64,000 bases of DNA, taken from Microbotryum silenes-acaulis (taxonomy: Eukaryota; Basidiomycota; Microbotryomycetes; Microbotryales; Microbotryaceae). Below are positions 49,939 to 60,498 of the stretch, one piece after another. The translations under genes were made by a program, and so were the position numbers. Location of the stretch: the NCBI GenBank assembly GCA_003665825.1, contig QPFY01000011.1:496001-560000 (forward strand). Reading direction: 5' to 3'. The notes under the pieces are model-generated. The model worked only from the letters and a program-made list of their open reading frames with translations, searched no databases and was not told where the DNA came from. Positions within the stretch are counted from its first letter, which is position 1, and each line of letters opens with the position of its first letter.

Positions 49939-50305
49939 GAACAGAGAAGCGTGGTCCCTCTATCACTTTCTTGATTTGCCAAGACCAGATAGTGTTTCTT
50001 CTTGTAATTGAACACTTGGTGTTCCTTGTTCATGTGCGACTTCATGAATCAGCAATCGAGTGAAGACTGCATCGTATAAATTGATCAGGATATGATATTC
50101 TTAAAAAGTGAAGACGCGCCTACATTAAATACAATATTCGACAGATCCACTACACTACATGAAGATGAAGATGATAAGGATACGAACGATCAAGAGATAC
50201 CGCCGTGCCTCGTGAAACAGGACGGTGCAAGCACAGTCCACAGAGCTAGTGGTACAACACCCAGAAGTACAACAGATGAACTTTCGTGTTAGAAAGACGG
50301 TCCTC
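49939..50305. terminator. Convergent 3' flanks
   Basis: 367 bp between convergent stop codons, noticeably AT-rich (for example AAATTGATCAGGATATGATA and TACATTAAATACAATAT near 50078-50140). It is the likely site of polyadenylation for both genes. No precise signal is claimed. Confidence 0.4.
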
Positions 50306-52388
50306 CTAAGCTTGTTGGACCATCGTTGGCTCGAGGGTCGTCGACGTTGGCAGGACATACTGCAGCCCATCCGGTACGACCCTAGCGTCGATACCGGCTC
50401 CCGTCGGCGATCGCCCCCTCGCATCTTGGGTTGGGTAAGGCGTGCGAAGGTTGTTGTTGGACCTCACTTTCCTCGCCAAACTGGCGTTCGAGCCTCGTCG
50501 CTCGATCATCGGTCCGGATTGGGGACCAGCGCCTTCTAACCATTGGCCCTGATCGGGTGAGGTTGCGGGCGCGGGGATGGAACCCGTGGGTGCCATCGAG
50601 TAGGCAGGGTCAATGCCGCCACTTCGCTCAGGAATCGAGTGGAGGGATCCACGCCTTCCGTACGCTGCTCGATCGACCGTGGGAAAGTAGTTCACCGCGG
50701 GCGTCGTCTGAGGCCATGCGCCATAGACGTACTCCGTCGTCGGAACGGAGGACGGGGCAAAAGCCGGTGCAGCGTACGCGGTGCGAACGTCGGCGCCGAC
50801 AGGCCATTGCGGCGCCGCGATACCCCCGATGCGCGTCGGCGACGTCACGACGTTCGCGTTGGATCCGTTAGCAAGGTTCAGCGTCGCGTCAAAAGCTTGA
50901 TCTAGGGCTTGCACGGAGCCGCGATGTTCGGCCAGTCGGGAGTTGTTGGCAAGCTGGGGGTCGAGGGGGAGATTGAAAGATGAGGTCGAGGGGTGGTGGT
51001 GCGAAGCGATCGAGTACGTGTCGGCTATGTCCTCTTGCAGGTCCGAGCCCTCGTCGTCATCGCGTCGACTGATGTAGTCGTACTCGCGATACACGTGCGT
51101 GAGCTGAGGATCGATAGGGGGTGTCGCGTAGGGCAACGAGTGGTGGCCCTCTGCGGCACTGTGATAACTGCTCTGCGTTCCTGCACCATCGTAGGCGGGT
51201 AAGGAGAACCGTTGTGGTGCCTGCGATGTGACGTATCCGTGTTCCGTCACGCCGTCGGTCAAGCCGGCCGGGAGCGCATCGAGAGGGGATTGATTCCGGA
51301 GCGATGTTGGGGTCGGATACCCTCCTCGGCCCGTCGGTTGACCGTACACGTTCGTTGAGGCGTGCGCAGGAAGAGCGGTCGCATAGATGGGCCCACTCGT
51401 AGATGGCGGCCACCCGGATGGGTCGTAGTAACCATCAGGTGGGGACTGCGAGCTCTTACGATTCGGGGCGTAGTGAGCGGCGCGGGAATCGAAGCCGTAG
51501 TCGGGCTGGTGAGCGTAATCGCCACCATTCGCTGCGTGGCTCTCATAGTACGCGCCGTGCTCCTGCGCGTTCTGCCCGTCGGCGTACGCCCAGTATTGCT
51601 GCTCTCCTATGCTCGCATCCTCCGGGTGCACTCGTGCCGATCCGTCGACCGACGCGGGGTCGATTCCGTCCTTCACGGCCTTCTCACGCAGCTTCTTGAT
51701 TTTGGCGCGACGATTTTGGAACTACAAAAGAAGGAATGCATAAGCGCCAAGCCCCGAATGCGAAGTATATGGTGCGATGCTCGAACTTACCCAAACTTGT
51801 ACCTCTCGAGGGGTCATCTCGAGTTGTTCCGACAGCGTTTTACGAACATTGACATCAGGCTTGGGGTTTCGCCCAAAGTGGTGCTCGAGAACCTTGAGCT
51901 GCTGCGGTGATGTCCGTCGTCGGTGTTTGACACTGTCAAGCCCATAGCGCGCACAAAAGTCAGCAATCAGATCGGCGTTGTTCACCATAAATTACCTTGA
52001 TCAGCACTTACCGAAGGGGATCGTAGCTAGCCGAGTCGTCATCACCATCTGGCTTGTCGTCATGGTTCATCCCTACTTCTTCTCCCGGTGTTTGTGTTCG
52101 ACGAGAGCCCGACGCCGATTCAGCAGTACTGCCGGCTCCGCTATTGGGAGACGCTTGAGAGGACGCAAACTTTACGCCGTTCATTTGCTGTGTAGCCTCA
52201 GAGGCGAGGTACTGAGATTTGTGATTCGGGTAGCTCTGGTGGAACCCTGGAACGGAGGTGCCAGTAGAGGACGAGCCCGGTTGCGATTCGAGGTAGTGGG
52301 GTTCCGACGCTTGGACAGAGTGGAGCGACGCCGAGGTTGAGGAAGGTTGTAGATATACAGGAGGTGAGATTGAAAATGCAGAGCTCAT
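50306..52388 (-). CDS. Homeodomain transcription factor (typical, non-TALE)
   Basis: Exon 1 begins MSSAFSISPPVYLQPSS (ATG at 52386-52388) and is Ser-rich. It ends in an acidic patch (DDKPDGDDDSASYDPL) at a GTAAGT donor. A short exon restores the homeodomain: VKHRRRTSPQQLKVLEHHFG, then NPKPDVNVRKTLSEQLEM and TPREVQVWFQNRRAKIKKL, the last joined across a second intron near 51720-51790. The recognition helix VWFQNRRAK is intact and there is no three-residue loop extension between helices 1 and 2, so it is a typical rather than TALE homeodomain. The roughly 440-residue C-terminal part is low-complexity (Tyr, Ser, Ala, Pro) and ends TMVQQA. It is nuclear and probably regulates development or stress; nothing nearby marks it as a mating-type HD1/HD2 gene, which normally come as divergent pairs. 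Confidence 0.88.
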
Positions 52389-54420
52389 GGCTGTGCAACC
52401 CAAGCAAGGTGCCGTGGACGGCAGAGGAGTGGAAAGTGGATTGTGATCGACGAAGCGAATGGTAGCGGTGTGAAGTGTCAGCCTTAATCTTCTGAACAAT
52501 AACAGGCAGTGGATCCCCATCCATGGACAAGCTGCGACGATAGGTGAGCAACGCGACCCCGGTCTCGCGTCGATGGGCCTGTTTGCAAGGTCCACCGCGC
52601 CCCCGGGACCCGGACAGGGCGCCAACGCGCCAACCCCTCTCGCCGCGCCGCGCTCGCGAGAGCAATCCACGATTGAGATCAACGGGTCCCAAGACCGCGT
52701 CGTTGCGAATGCAGCAGGTCGACCACACAAGGGCTCTAACCGGGAGTTCACTCCAATACCAAAACCCTGTATAAAACACTGCACGACGCTTATCACCGAC
52801 ATTGGGTGCAACACCCGACGGTCGGGATCGGTGGGTTTGGGCGCGCGCGCCGTGCGCCAGAGAGCTGAGGCGACTTCCGGTCCAATGCGAGTCGACACCC
52901 ACCGACTCGCGCGAGCGACCAAATGCTGATCGAAATAGACCTGGCTCGGGGAAGAACAGCCCAAGAGTTGCCAAAAACTCACCAGGTTGCACGGAAAAAA
53001 ATGTGACCGGAAGTCGTTCCTCGAGTGGAACAGCGGCAGGATTCACGAGGCCAGTGCAGATCCCGAAGGTTGTGCGTCTCAAAGAAAGGTTTCAGTTGCG
53101 GTGGTGGGGCGACCCGTTGGACGGCAGCGCGTGGGGCGCCGAACGGTGGGCGATCGGGCCTAGTGCGCGTAGCCTCGCAAGTGATCGCTTTGGTCCCCAA
53201 GTCGACTCAGGGGCGACCCTGGGAGGGTGCGAATAGACGGAGCGGCTGAGGAAACGACGGTGGCTGCTGCTGCAGGTGTCGACTAGGCCGCACACGAGTC
53301 GTTACGCGATCGCGGCAACCGGTGAGAGAAAGTGGCGGTCCTGAACCCGTCGCCGTCGGAGTACAATCGGAGCGGCCGCACTGGGCAGTGCCAGTCGGGC
53401 TCGACTGGGGGTTTCGACGGTGGGTCGTCGATACGGAGCTCCGAGGGACCGTGAAGGAGGTCGGAGTCGATGCAAGGAGAGAGGTGGTCGAGTGCCGTCG
53501 ACTCTGTGCGTGGGTGGGTGCAACCCAAAAGTGGTGCAGTCGATATGGGGGGAGATGAAGCAGTGAGCCTGAGTCGAAGACTGGGTCGAAGACTGGGTCG
53601 AAGACTGGGTCGACTTTCGGGGCGTGGGCGAGGAACCAGGATCGCGCTCGGGAACGGGGAAGGGAGGTGCCTGTGCGCACGAGCTGAGTCTGACGAACGC
53701 AGGCGCCGCCGACAGGTCGAACGGCGGGCCAATTGGCTGCAAAAGCGTTTCGAGTTCAGCGGGTGCCTATGTTGTGAGCCCGCGGAACATGGGTGAGACT
53801 TTGCGAGTCGGAATCCATGAAGGAAGCGTCGAGCGAGCTTCCTTGAGTTCGGAGACCTGCTCCAACAGGCCCAGACAAGAACGGCGGGTTCGGAGACGAA
53901 CAAAGTTTGAGCCCAGCCGAGCGCCGAGATCCCGCCTCGGTCTAGGCCCTCCCGCGCGTTGGCCATCGCCAAACTGCCTGCGCAGCGCAGGCTAGACCGC
54001 CGCGGTCCTGCCCAACTCGATGTGCATCAGATTCGGCTGGCAAGTGGCACCAAGTCCGACCGCACGACTGCAAGAAAATTCGTAGTTAGGGTAAGCAGGT
54101 ACGCACTTGTCATTAATGGACCCATGAAATTTTATACAGTGGTGCCCAGGCGTCTGTGCCACGGTTCAGGCGGTGTTCAAAGCACCTGCCGGTCAGATCT
54201 CCTGACCGACCGACGATGACGCTCGTGAGCCCCCGCTCCGCACTACGTGTATCGCACTTCCCGCAAGTGTGTTGGAATGGGTTGGTGCAACAGAAGACGA
54301 TCTCGTCTGTGAGCACAGTGGGAGCCAACTGGGTTGAGGCGGTGATCGCGAGTGAGAGCGAGGCCAGGGATTCTTGGGCTCAGTATTCATTAGAAAGTGT
54401 CCAATTGGGTATTGCTTAGA
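52389..54420. other. Long upstream region of the homeodomain gene, no gene supported
   Basis: 2 kb of GC-rich DNA with overlapping long frames on both strands but no motif. It includes a tandem 12-nt array (listed separately). The long 5' region could carry the promoter and leader of the transcription factor. Nothing else is supported. Confidence 0.35.
53573..53608. repeat. Three tandem copies of a 12-nt unit
   Basis: GTCGAAGACTGG is repeated exactly three times (53573-53584, 53585-53596, 53597-53608) and followed by GTCGAC. Being a multiple of three, it would encode repeating tetrapeptides on either strand, but no surrounding gene is supported. Confidence 0.9.
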
Positions 54421-56920
54421 CGTTGTTAGGCTCCGCGCGCAGAAGCGGCTTAGTTTCTCCCCATCCGCTTCTCAATGTGCTTTCGCTGATCAGGGAGTCG
54501 ATTTCCTCAACGTCTCTAAGAACTCTATAAAGTGTAGCTCAAAACAAGCCTCGCTGCTACCAAAACCCGGTGGAAGATCTGTTCCCCAGTTAGCGTGCTG
54601 ATCCCAGTACCTAGGTAAACTACACGGGCCCCGAAGGAGGTAGAAGCTAATTCGGCGAAAATGCCCGCCCGATGTCTCATGCTGGAAAACGACATGACTT
54701 CCGCAACGCTTCGTGGTAAGACTTGCGCTCGATCTTTGATGTAAGAAAGAGTGTCTTTCAACACTGCTGTACGGGTGCATTATCACCCTACATCCTGCTA
54801 TGACTTCGATTCCAATCCCGTTCTTGGGCACAAAACCGATCGATCAACAGGCTCTTGTGACCCCTGAATGCAAGGCTAATAGGTATTCTCACTAGGCTAG
54901 CGTTACAGTTATTTCCTCAAGCGAATACCTGTATAGCACACAAAACAGACAACTGGAATGATGTCTTCCTAGTCACTATAAGAATCCGGGGCCCGGTGGC
55001 ACGTAGGCAGAGAGGTACTGTGCAACGTGCCCGCCGTCGGCAAGCTGTTACAGCTCCTAGAATATCCTGGGCACGACGGGGACGTCGCCGTGGCCTCGGC
55101 AATGCGGTACGGCTTGGTACCTAGGTATCGCTCAGTTTTCATACCTAGTCGTAAACCAGTAACCTGGTACCTTGTGCCCGCGTGGGCTCCGTGTGAAACG
55201 GGTACCTTGCACGGCGAACAGTCGAACCCGCACGCGATGGGTACCTGACGAACTGCCTCCTCAGACTTGCTGATGCCGAAAGCTCGAACCTGACCGCTTT
55301 GGCGTCGCACTTACTTACTTCAAGCTGATCCGGTTCGGTTAATGTAAGAACCTCACAAAAAAAAATCTGAACGGCGAGCAACAATTCTACGTCAGGTAGT
55401 TTTCCGGCGGTGACAGTGACAGGGGTCGCGTCGGAGGGCACGAGCTGAATCCGTGCGGCGTGCGCGCGCCTGCCAGCCTGCCAGTGGCAGGCGCCGTCGA
55501 TCGTCGAGTGACAGAAGCCGCCGAGCGGCACTCCATATGCACTTCTGTTCCGTTTCAATTTCTGAAAGCTTCTGAGTTCCAATTCCAAGTCCAAGACATT
55601 GCACAGCAACGGGTTCCCAGCCCAGTCAACACTCTCCAAGAAATTGTGGGACCACTCCATGACCTACATCCCCGTGTAGCGACGCGGCGGGTACAAAAAT
55701 GACCTCGATCCTCGAAGGATATGGCCCGGGGGGGCATTATTAGCAGCCCTAGCCCAACATATTAGCTCCCCAGGCTTACCCACGCCCGGCTCGTCTGTGA
55801 CTACTACGACGTGCTTTTAGCGGTAAAACCGACGTCGGGAATCTTCAGAGTTTCGAAAATCCCGCTGACGCTCTTCGTGCCCTAGCCCTTCGTCTCCGTC
55901 CCTGACGATTTCATTTTCGCGAAATGGCGACCTTTTGCAGTTGACGACACCGGGCAATTACCCGCGGCGATTTCAATATGAGCTTACCATCAACACCAAA
56001 TGAAGTGAAAATGATATCCTAGGTAATCGTCGACAACTTATTTAAGCTGTAGTTCCAGCTTTAGGTGCTCCGTGACATGTCCACAGCTGGTGCCCAACTT
56101 TGGAACCTTCAGCTGCGCGTCCTCCGTTGCGCGGCCCTCGCTAGTCTGGAGGAGTGAATCCTGTAGATCCTGTGCAAGTGATCAAATTGACCGGTGCGAC
56201 CCTCTTAGATCTGCCCCAGCCTACCGTCTGACCTTTGCGGACTGTTTATTTTTGTATGACCGATCGGTCGCGCTGAACGAACATGGCACACGCCGTCAAC
56301 GAAGTTCCGCGGATCGGAGAGAAGAAACGTGCATGTTGCAGACCCTCTTGTTCTCTTTTGGGGAATCTGCTTTAGCCACCAACTCCTTTTGTGAGGGAAA
56401 GGTTTCCGGTATGTGATGATTTTTCAACTTGCCTCTTGGCTGAGGGATGAATGGGCTCCCTTCCTGTTGCTCCCTCGATCAAGAGGTTTGGCCTGTGTGC
56501 AACGTTTTGGGCAACGACCAGGCCCCGAGGTGTTCGTCGCGTTAGACGTGAACAAGTTGCGCGTGACGGGGACCGGCGCGCTCCTGGCTCATCAGCTCGA
56601 TCTTCTGACCCCTCAAAATGACTCTGAGCCATGGACGGGCAACACAAGTAATGGGTCGTTCGGACTCAGAGTAGTACGAGCAGATGCGTTAAAATACGAG
56701 TGTCATTTTGCAACCATCAAGAACTCTGCTTTTATCATTGTTGCTGCTACAAATCAGGTCGACTTGGTGACTGAGGGGTCTCCTTTCGGAAGACCGCAGC
56801 GCCGAGGGAGCTGCGATGCCGAGCGGCGGCGGCGCGGGCTAGCGTCATTGGCACGGATGAAGCAAGCTCGTAGAGCTTGACCTCAAATCGCCTGAAAAGC
56901 GCCAAGCCTGGCCTCAGGAC
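54421..56920. other. Gene-poor region, AT-richer, possible decayed mobile DNA
   Basis: No gene is supported. Short broken frames exist; one of 79 codons on the minus strand (54525-54764) reads plausibly (FGARVVYLGTGISTLTGEQ) but matches no family I know. The decanucleotide palindrome TACCTAGGTA occurs at 54608-54617 and 55118-55127, with related GGTACC and CCTAGGTA elements near 55163, 55200, 55240 and 56021. Composition differs from the flanking genes. It may be an old transposon graveyard or a regulatory or chromosomal structural region. Confidence 0.3.
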
Positions 56921-56923
56921 GAG

Positions 56924-56971
56924 TATAAAAGCGCCCCCCCCCCCCCCCCCCCCCCCCACCCCCCCCCCCCC
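56924..56971 (+). repeat. TATA element followed by a C24-A-C13 homopolymer tract
   Basis: TATAAAA (56924-56930) is followed within a few bases by 24 C residues (56934-56957), one A, 13 C (56959-56971) and then a CTCACCTCTCTCTCTCTCC pyrimidine tract. A TATA box followed by a pyrimidine-rich stretch is a common core-promoter layout in fungi, so a transcript may start here and read to the right. The exact homopolymer length is likely to be unreliable in sequencing. Confidence 0.6.
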
Positions 56972-57828
56972 TCACCTCTCTCTCTCTCCTTCCTTCTTCT
57001 TCGTTGATGAGTACCTCTCACATGGCTCCTCCACCACTGGGCCGTAACCGACTAGCGCATCGACGCAGCACCGAGGCGGTAGGTGGTGGAAGTCGGCAGT
57101 AATGTACCATCAGCCACCGTGAGTTCACCCCTCCCACTCGTTGCAAGTACCACCGTCGCTGACTTGGCCACTGCCCTCCTCTCGTCTTGACTCGGATCGT
57201 CACCAGCCTCCGATCGCACGCTCTTGATCGAAGAGGGGCCCACGGCAGTCCTGGTCGTCTTGCGAGGTAAAAAGTTTGGGAGAGGTTTTTGGTTGTCACT
57301 GTATCGGGTCAGTCCCGCTTGTGGCCACCTCCGAGCATGTACCGCCACCGCCACCGCCACCGCCGCTGCCATCATCGGCCGGACCCGACCTCGTACGACG
57401 GGCTTGGGCTGACCTTGCTCTCACCTTCACCTTTGCATGCCCGTTCATCTTCATCTAACTTCACATCACACCATCCCCACCACATCACACCATCCCCACC
57501 TCCATCACTATCCTCACCTCTTCACCCTTCACCCTTCACCCTTCCCCCTTCCCCATCACGTTCGCTTCCACCTCGAATCACCTCCACCTCCACCTTGATC
57601 CCTTGTCTTCACCTCTACGTCTGTTCCTCCCCATTGCACCTCCACCTTCGACGTGCCCTCATTTCATGCTGCTCTTTCTTTGACCTTGATCTTGATCGTC
57701 AACCTCCCCTTCACCGCACCGTCAACCTCTTGCTTACGTCATCCACCTCCACCTCCACCTTTGCCTCCACCTCGGGATTTGGCGTCACAGGGAGTTTCCT
57801 TGTCCGCCAATCGGCAGTGCAAGACGTC

Positions 57829-58370
57829 ATGACCGGTATCAATGATGAATCAACAACTTTGTCCACAAAAAGTGAGTTTTATGCACACCAAGTGTGACTA
57901 CCTACTAGTAGTTCCCTCTGCTCGAAGGTAAAGTTGCGAGCTGCTGCTAACATGGTCACCCCCGGCCAACAGCTGCTTCAACTGGCAATGCGGCGGGACA
58001 GGTCAGACTCGAGGATGGGGATGATGGAGAGGAAGTGGGGATGTGTGGGGTTTCGCTGTGGTTTTTCATTAGTCTTTTTATCACGTGCACGTATCAGGCC
58101 GCGCTGCACAGCGACTCCGACGGGTGTCCTCTTCTTTGTTTTCTCATTGTTTGGGTAGAACAGGCGCGCCGGCACAACTTTCGCTGGAGCCACGGGCGAG
58201 CGCCGGTGGGCCCAGGGTCTGGAAGGTTCTGGACTGCTTCTGTGGGGGCCGGCTGCCCGCACTCTTGACTGCATACAGCCTCCTCCACTTGCGGGCTTTA
58301 CGATGTGTAAGATGGAACTTGCGCAAATCCCGACGTATTCGCTGACACAGCGGTCGAGTCTTGAATAAAG
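57829..58370 (+). CDS. Tentative small multi-exon gene
   Basis: An ATG at 57829 starts MTGINDESTTLSTK and meets a good GTGAGT donor (57872). A CAG acceptor at 57972 opens TASTGNAAGQ to 58001, followed by a GTCAGA donor. An acceptor at 58097 continues AALHSDSDG. Splicing a 40-nt intron then gives RAGTTFAGATGERRWAQ and an open frame to about 58370. The joined product is small, hydrophilic and Gly/Ala/Thr-rich at first, then unremarkable. A 500-bp CT-rich leader with CCACC repeats lies upstream. No family was recognised, and the third intron is short for this genome. It could equally be non-coding. Confidence 0.25.
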
Positions 58371-59001
58371 CTCCTCGAATCAGGTCAAGTATGGACGGTT
58401 TGCGATGCAACATGCCGTACCTACGTCGCATGCGCGGCAAGTTCGGAGTGCGGATCTCGCAAATCTTGCCTGAACTGATTTGTTACCCAATGTCTGCAAG
58501 CGCCTGAGCAAGACCCTAATCAGCACCTACGCCAACAGGTAGGTAGACGATTGATCTTGCGAGCGCCGAGTAGCTGTCAGGATTGATGGTCTCTTAAGAG
58601 ATGCTTTGAGATCGGCGGATCGCGGTCGATCGAGTCGGGCCTCGAGGGAGCGCTGACAGGGGCGCTTTCCCACCAGCTGCGAGGTCAAGGCGCCTCAAAT
58701 GTCCCCACACCAAGTGATATCCTCAACAACGTCATCTTCATTCCGTCATACCCACCCCCAGGCTGGCTTCTAGCTGAACACCACCTTTTCCTGCTGTAAC
58801 AAAACCCGACTTTCGAAATGTGAGCTGGGCTAATGTCCCAAGGCTAATGGGTGAAATGTGACTAGTCCGCAATTGACTGTGTCCGCGAAGCACTGGCCTG
58901 AACTTCTTCGTGCTCTGGCCGCGGTCCCCTCATCAACTACGCCGACGCCCACGCCAAGGGCCCCACAGCAAGGCCGGGACTGGGCACTCATATCTCCAAC
59001 C
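58371..59001. promoter_or_regulatory. Upstream region of the uS9m gene
   Basis: 631 bp before the mitoribosomal-protein ATG. The coding frame runs open upstream to about 58858 without an ATG. No clear promoter element or gene was seen. Confidence 0.35.
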
Positions 59002-60322
59002 ATGACGTCCAAGTCATCGGTGCTGCACCAGACGTTCAAGTCGACAGCCTCGACTCGTGCGCCGTCTTCTTCTTACGCCTCCGGGTCATCTTCCTCCTCC
59101 TCCTCGTCGCCGTCCTTCTTCCCCCTCGCCTCATCGCACTCGGCACGTGTCGTGCACCCACCAACATCGTATTGGTACACCTCTCGACCATCCCTGAACG
59201 CGACCCTGGCCTCGCTCGAACGCACGCTCAACCAATCGCGGACGCACCTCTTCAAATGCGGTCTCTTGCGCTCCATCGCGACCCCTCTCTCCAGTTCCGA
59301 GTTCGCATCCTCGTTACCCCATCCTCGTGAAAGGAGGTGGAAGGATGCCAAGGAGATGGGCGTTTATCTGCGCAACGGAACCGACTTGCGCACGAGCGAA
59401 TACCGTCGCTTGACTGGTGTGCTCGCCCATCTTGAGGGCCTCCTGCCTTACGCCAAACTCGCCGATGAACTGCCACCCCCTTCGACGACTTCACCTCAAG
59501 GTATCAATCGATCGGTTCTACCACCTAGCCTGGTCGTCGATCCCGTCGCGGCGAACCGGGCGCTCGCGTCTCGCAGCCAGCAGAAAGACGCACCCGCCGA
59601 GTCCGCCGAGCCCGAATCCGAGCATCAAGACGTCGATTCTTACCGAGGCAGTGCCACGACCCTGAGTGAACAACTCGACGTCCTCTTGTCGCGCTTCGTA
59701 GCCCCCGCCGTACTTTCAGCCACGGGCGCGACGCTCGAGCGAGTTTCCGGAGCGGCTCGCCGTTTAGGTCGAATGGACCACCACGGTCGAGTCAATGCCG
59801 TGGGTCGACGCAAGGAATCCACCGCAAGGGTTTGGATCATCCCCGCGAGCAGTGCAGCAACCGAGTCGACGGAACAAGACCCGACTCCTGGACGAATTCT
59901 CGTCAATGCGACGTCTTTACCCGAATACTTTTCCGTCGCTTCGCATCGATCGGCCGTCGTGCGACCTTTGACGCTCACGTCCAGTTTGGGCGTCTTCAAC
60001 GTGTTTGCTATTGCTGAAGGTGGTGGAATTGCGGCGCAGGCTGAGGCGGTGGCGATGGCGATGGCGAGGGCTTTGGCCGAATGGGAGAGGTGCAAGATTG
60101 AGCAGGGCGAGTTGCAGGAGGGTGAAGTCACGTGGAGGGAGATTTTGAAAAAAGGTCAGTCTCACTCTGCTTTTACACCCTGCATAATATCGTCACCAGA
60201 TGTTGACTCCGTCAACTTGCGTTTTTGCAGCCAACTTGATCGACCGAGATCCTCGAATGGTCGAAAGGAAAAAGACGGGTCAGGCCAAGGCCAGGAAAAA
60301 GTTCGCCTGGGTCAAACGATAG
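59002..60322 (+). CDS. MRPS9: Mitochondrial small ribosomal subunit protein uS9m
   Basis: The start at ATG 59002 gives MTSKSSVLHQTFKSTAS with a basic, Ser-rich presequence followed by a long mitochondrial extension (YWYTSRPSLNATLASLERTL; MGVYLRNGTDLRTSEYRRL). The conserved uS9 domain begins GRMDHHGRVNAVGRRKES and TARVWIIP, continues PGRILVNATSLPEYF, LTLTSSLGVFNVFAIAEGGG and AQAEAVAMAMARAL. After one intron (60155-60230) it ends ANLIDRDPRMVERKKTG and ARKKFAWVKR, the universal uS9 C-terminal tail (RDPRMVERKK...KR) that reaches toward the ribosomal P site. The second exon is only 92 nt. It is convergent with TRS120; 176 bp separate the two stop codons. Confidence 0.93.
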
Positions 60323-60498
60323 AAGAGAAGACCTTTTGTCTCCAATGGCTTTCGCAATACAAGACGCACGTCATCCGCAGCTTCTGTTGCACGTCATGCC
60401 TTGAGATATAGAGAGTTCACCCCGCTAGGTTCGTCGGCGTGCCAAGGAGTACATTTCAACAGGATGAAGGTGCAGATGAGAGAAGCCAAGCAAACGTA

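Noticed and set aside
50306..52388. Homeodomain gene as part of a mating-type (HD1/HD2) locus
   Set aside because: There is only one homeodomain gene, no divergent partner, and it has a typical WFQNRRAK homeodomain.
53207..53972. Several long overlapping frames on both strands
   Set aside because: Typical of GC-rich DNA; the repetitive peptides come from the 12-nt array and there is no splice or domain support.
55208..55232. Possible tRNA T-arm on the minus strand (GGGTTCGACTG)
   Set aside because: The stem needs several G-T pairs and no D-arm or anticodon arm lies at the right distance.
57052..57375. 107-codon minus-strand frame near the poly-C tract
   Set aside because: It reads plausibly in part but has a repetitive Ala/Val start from CCACCG repeats and no conserved motif; plus- and minus-strand readings conflict.
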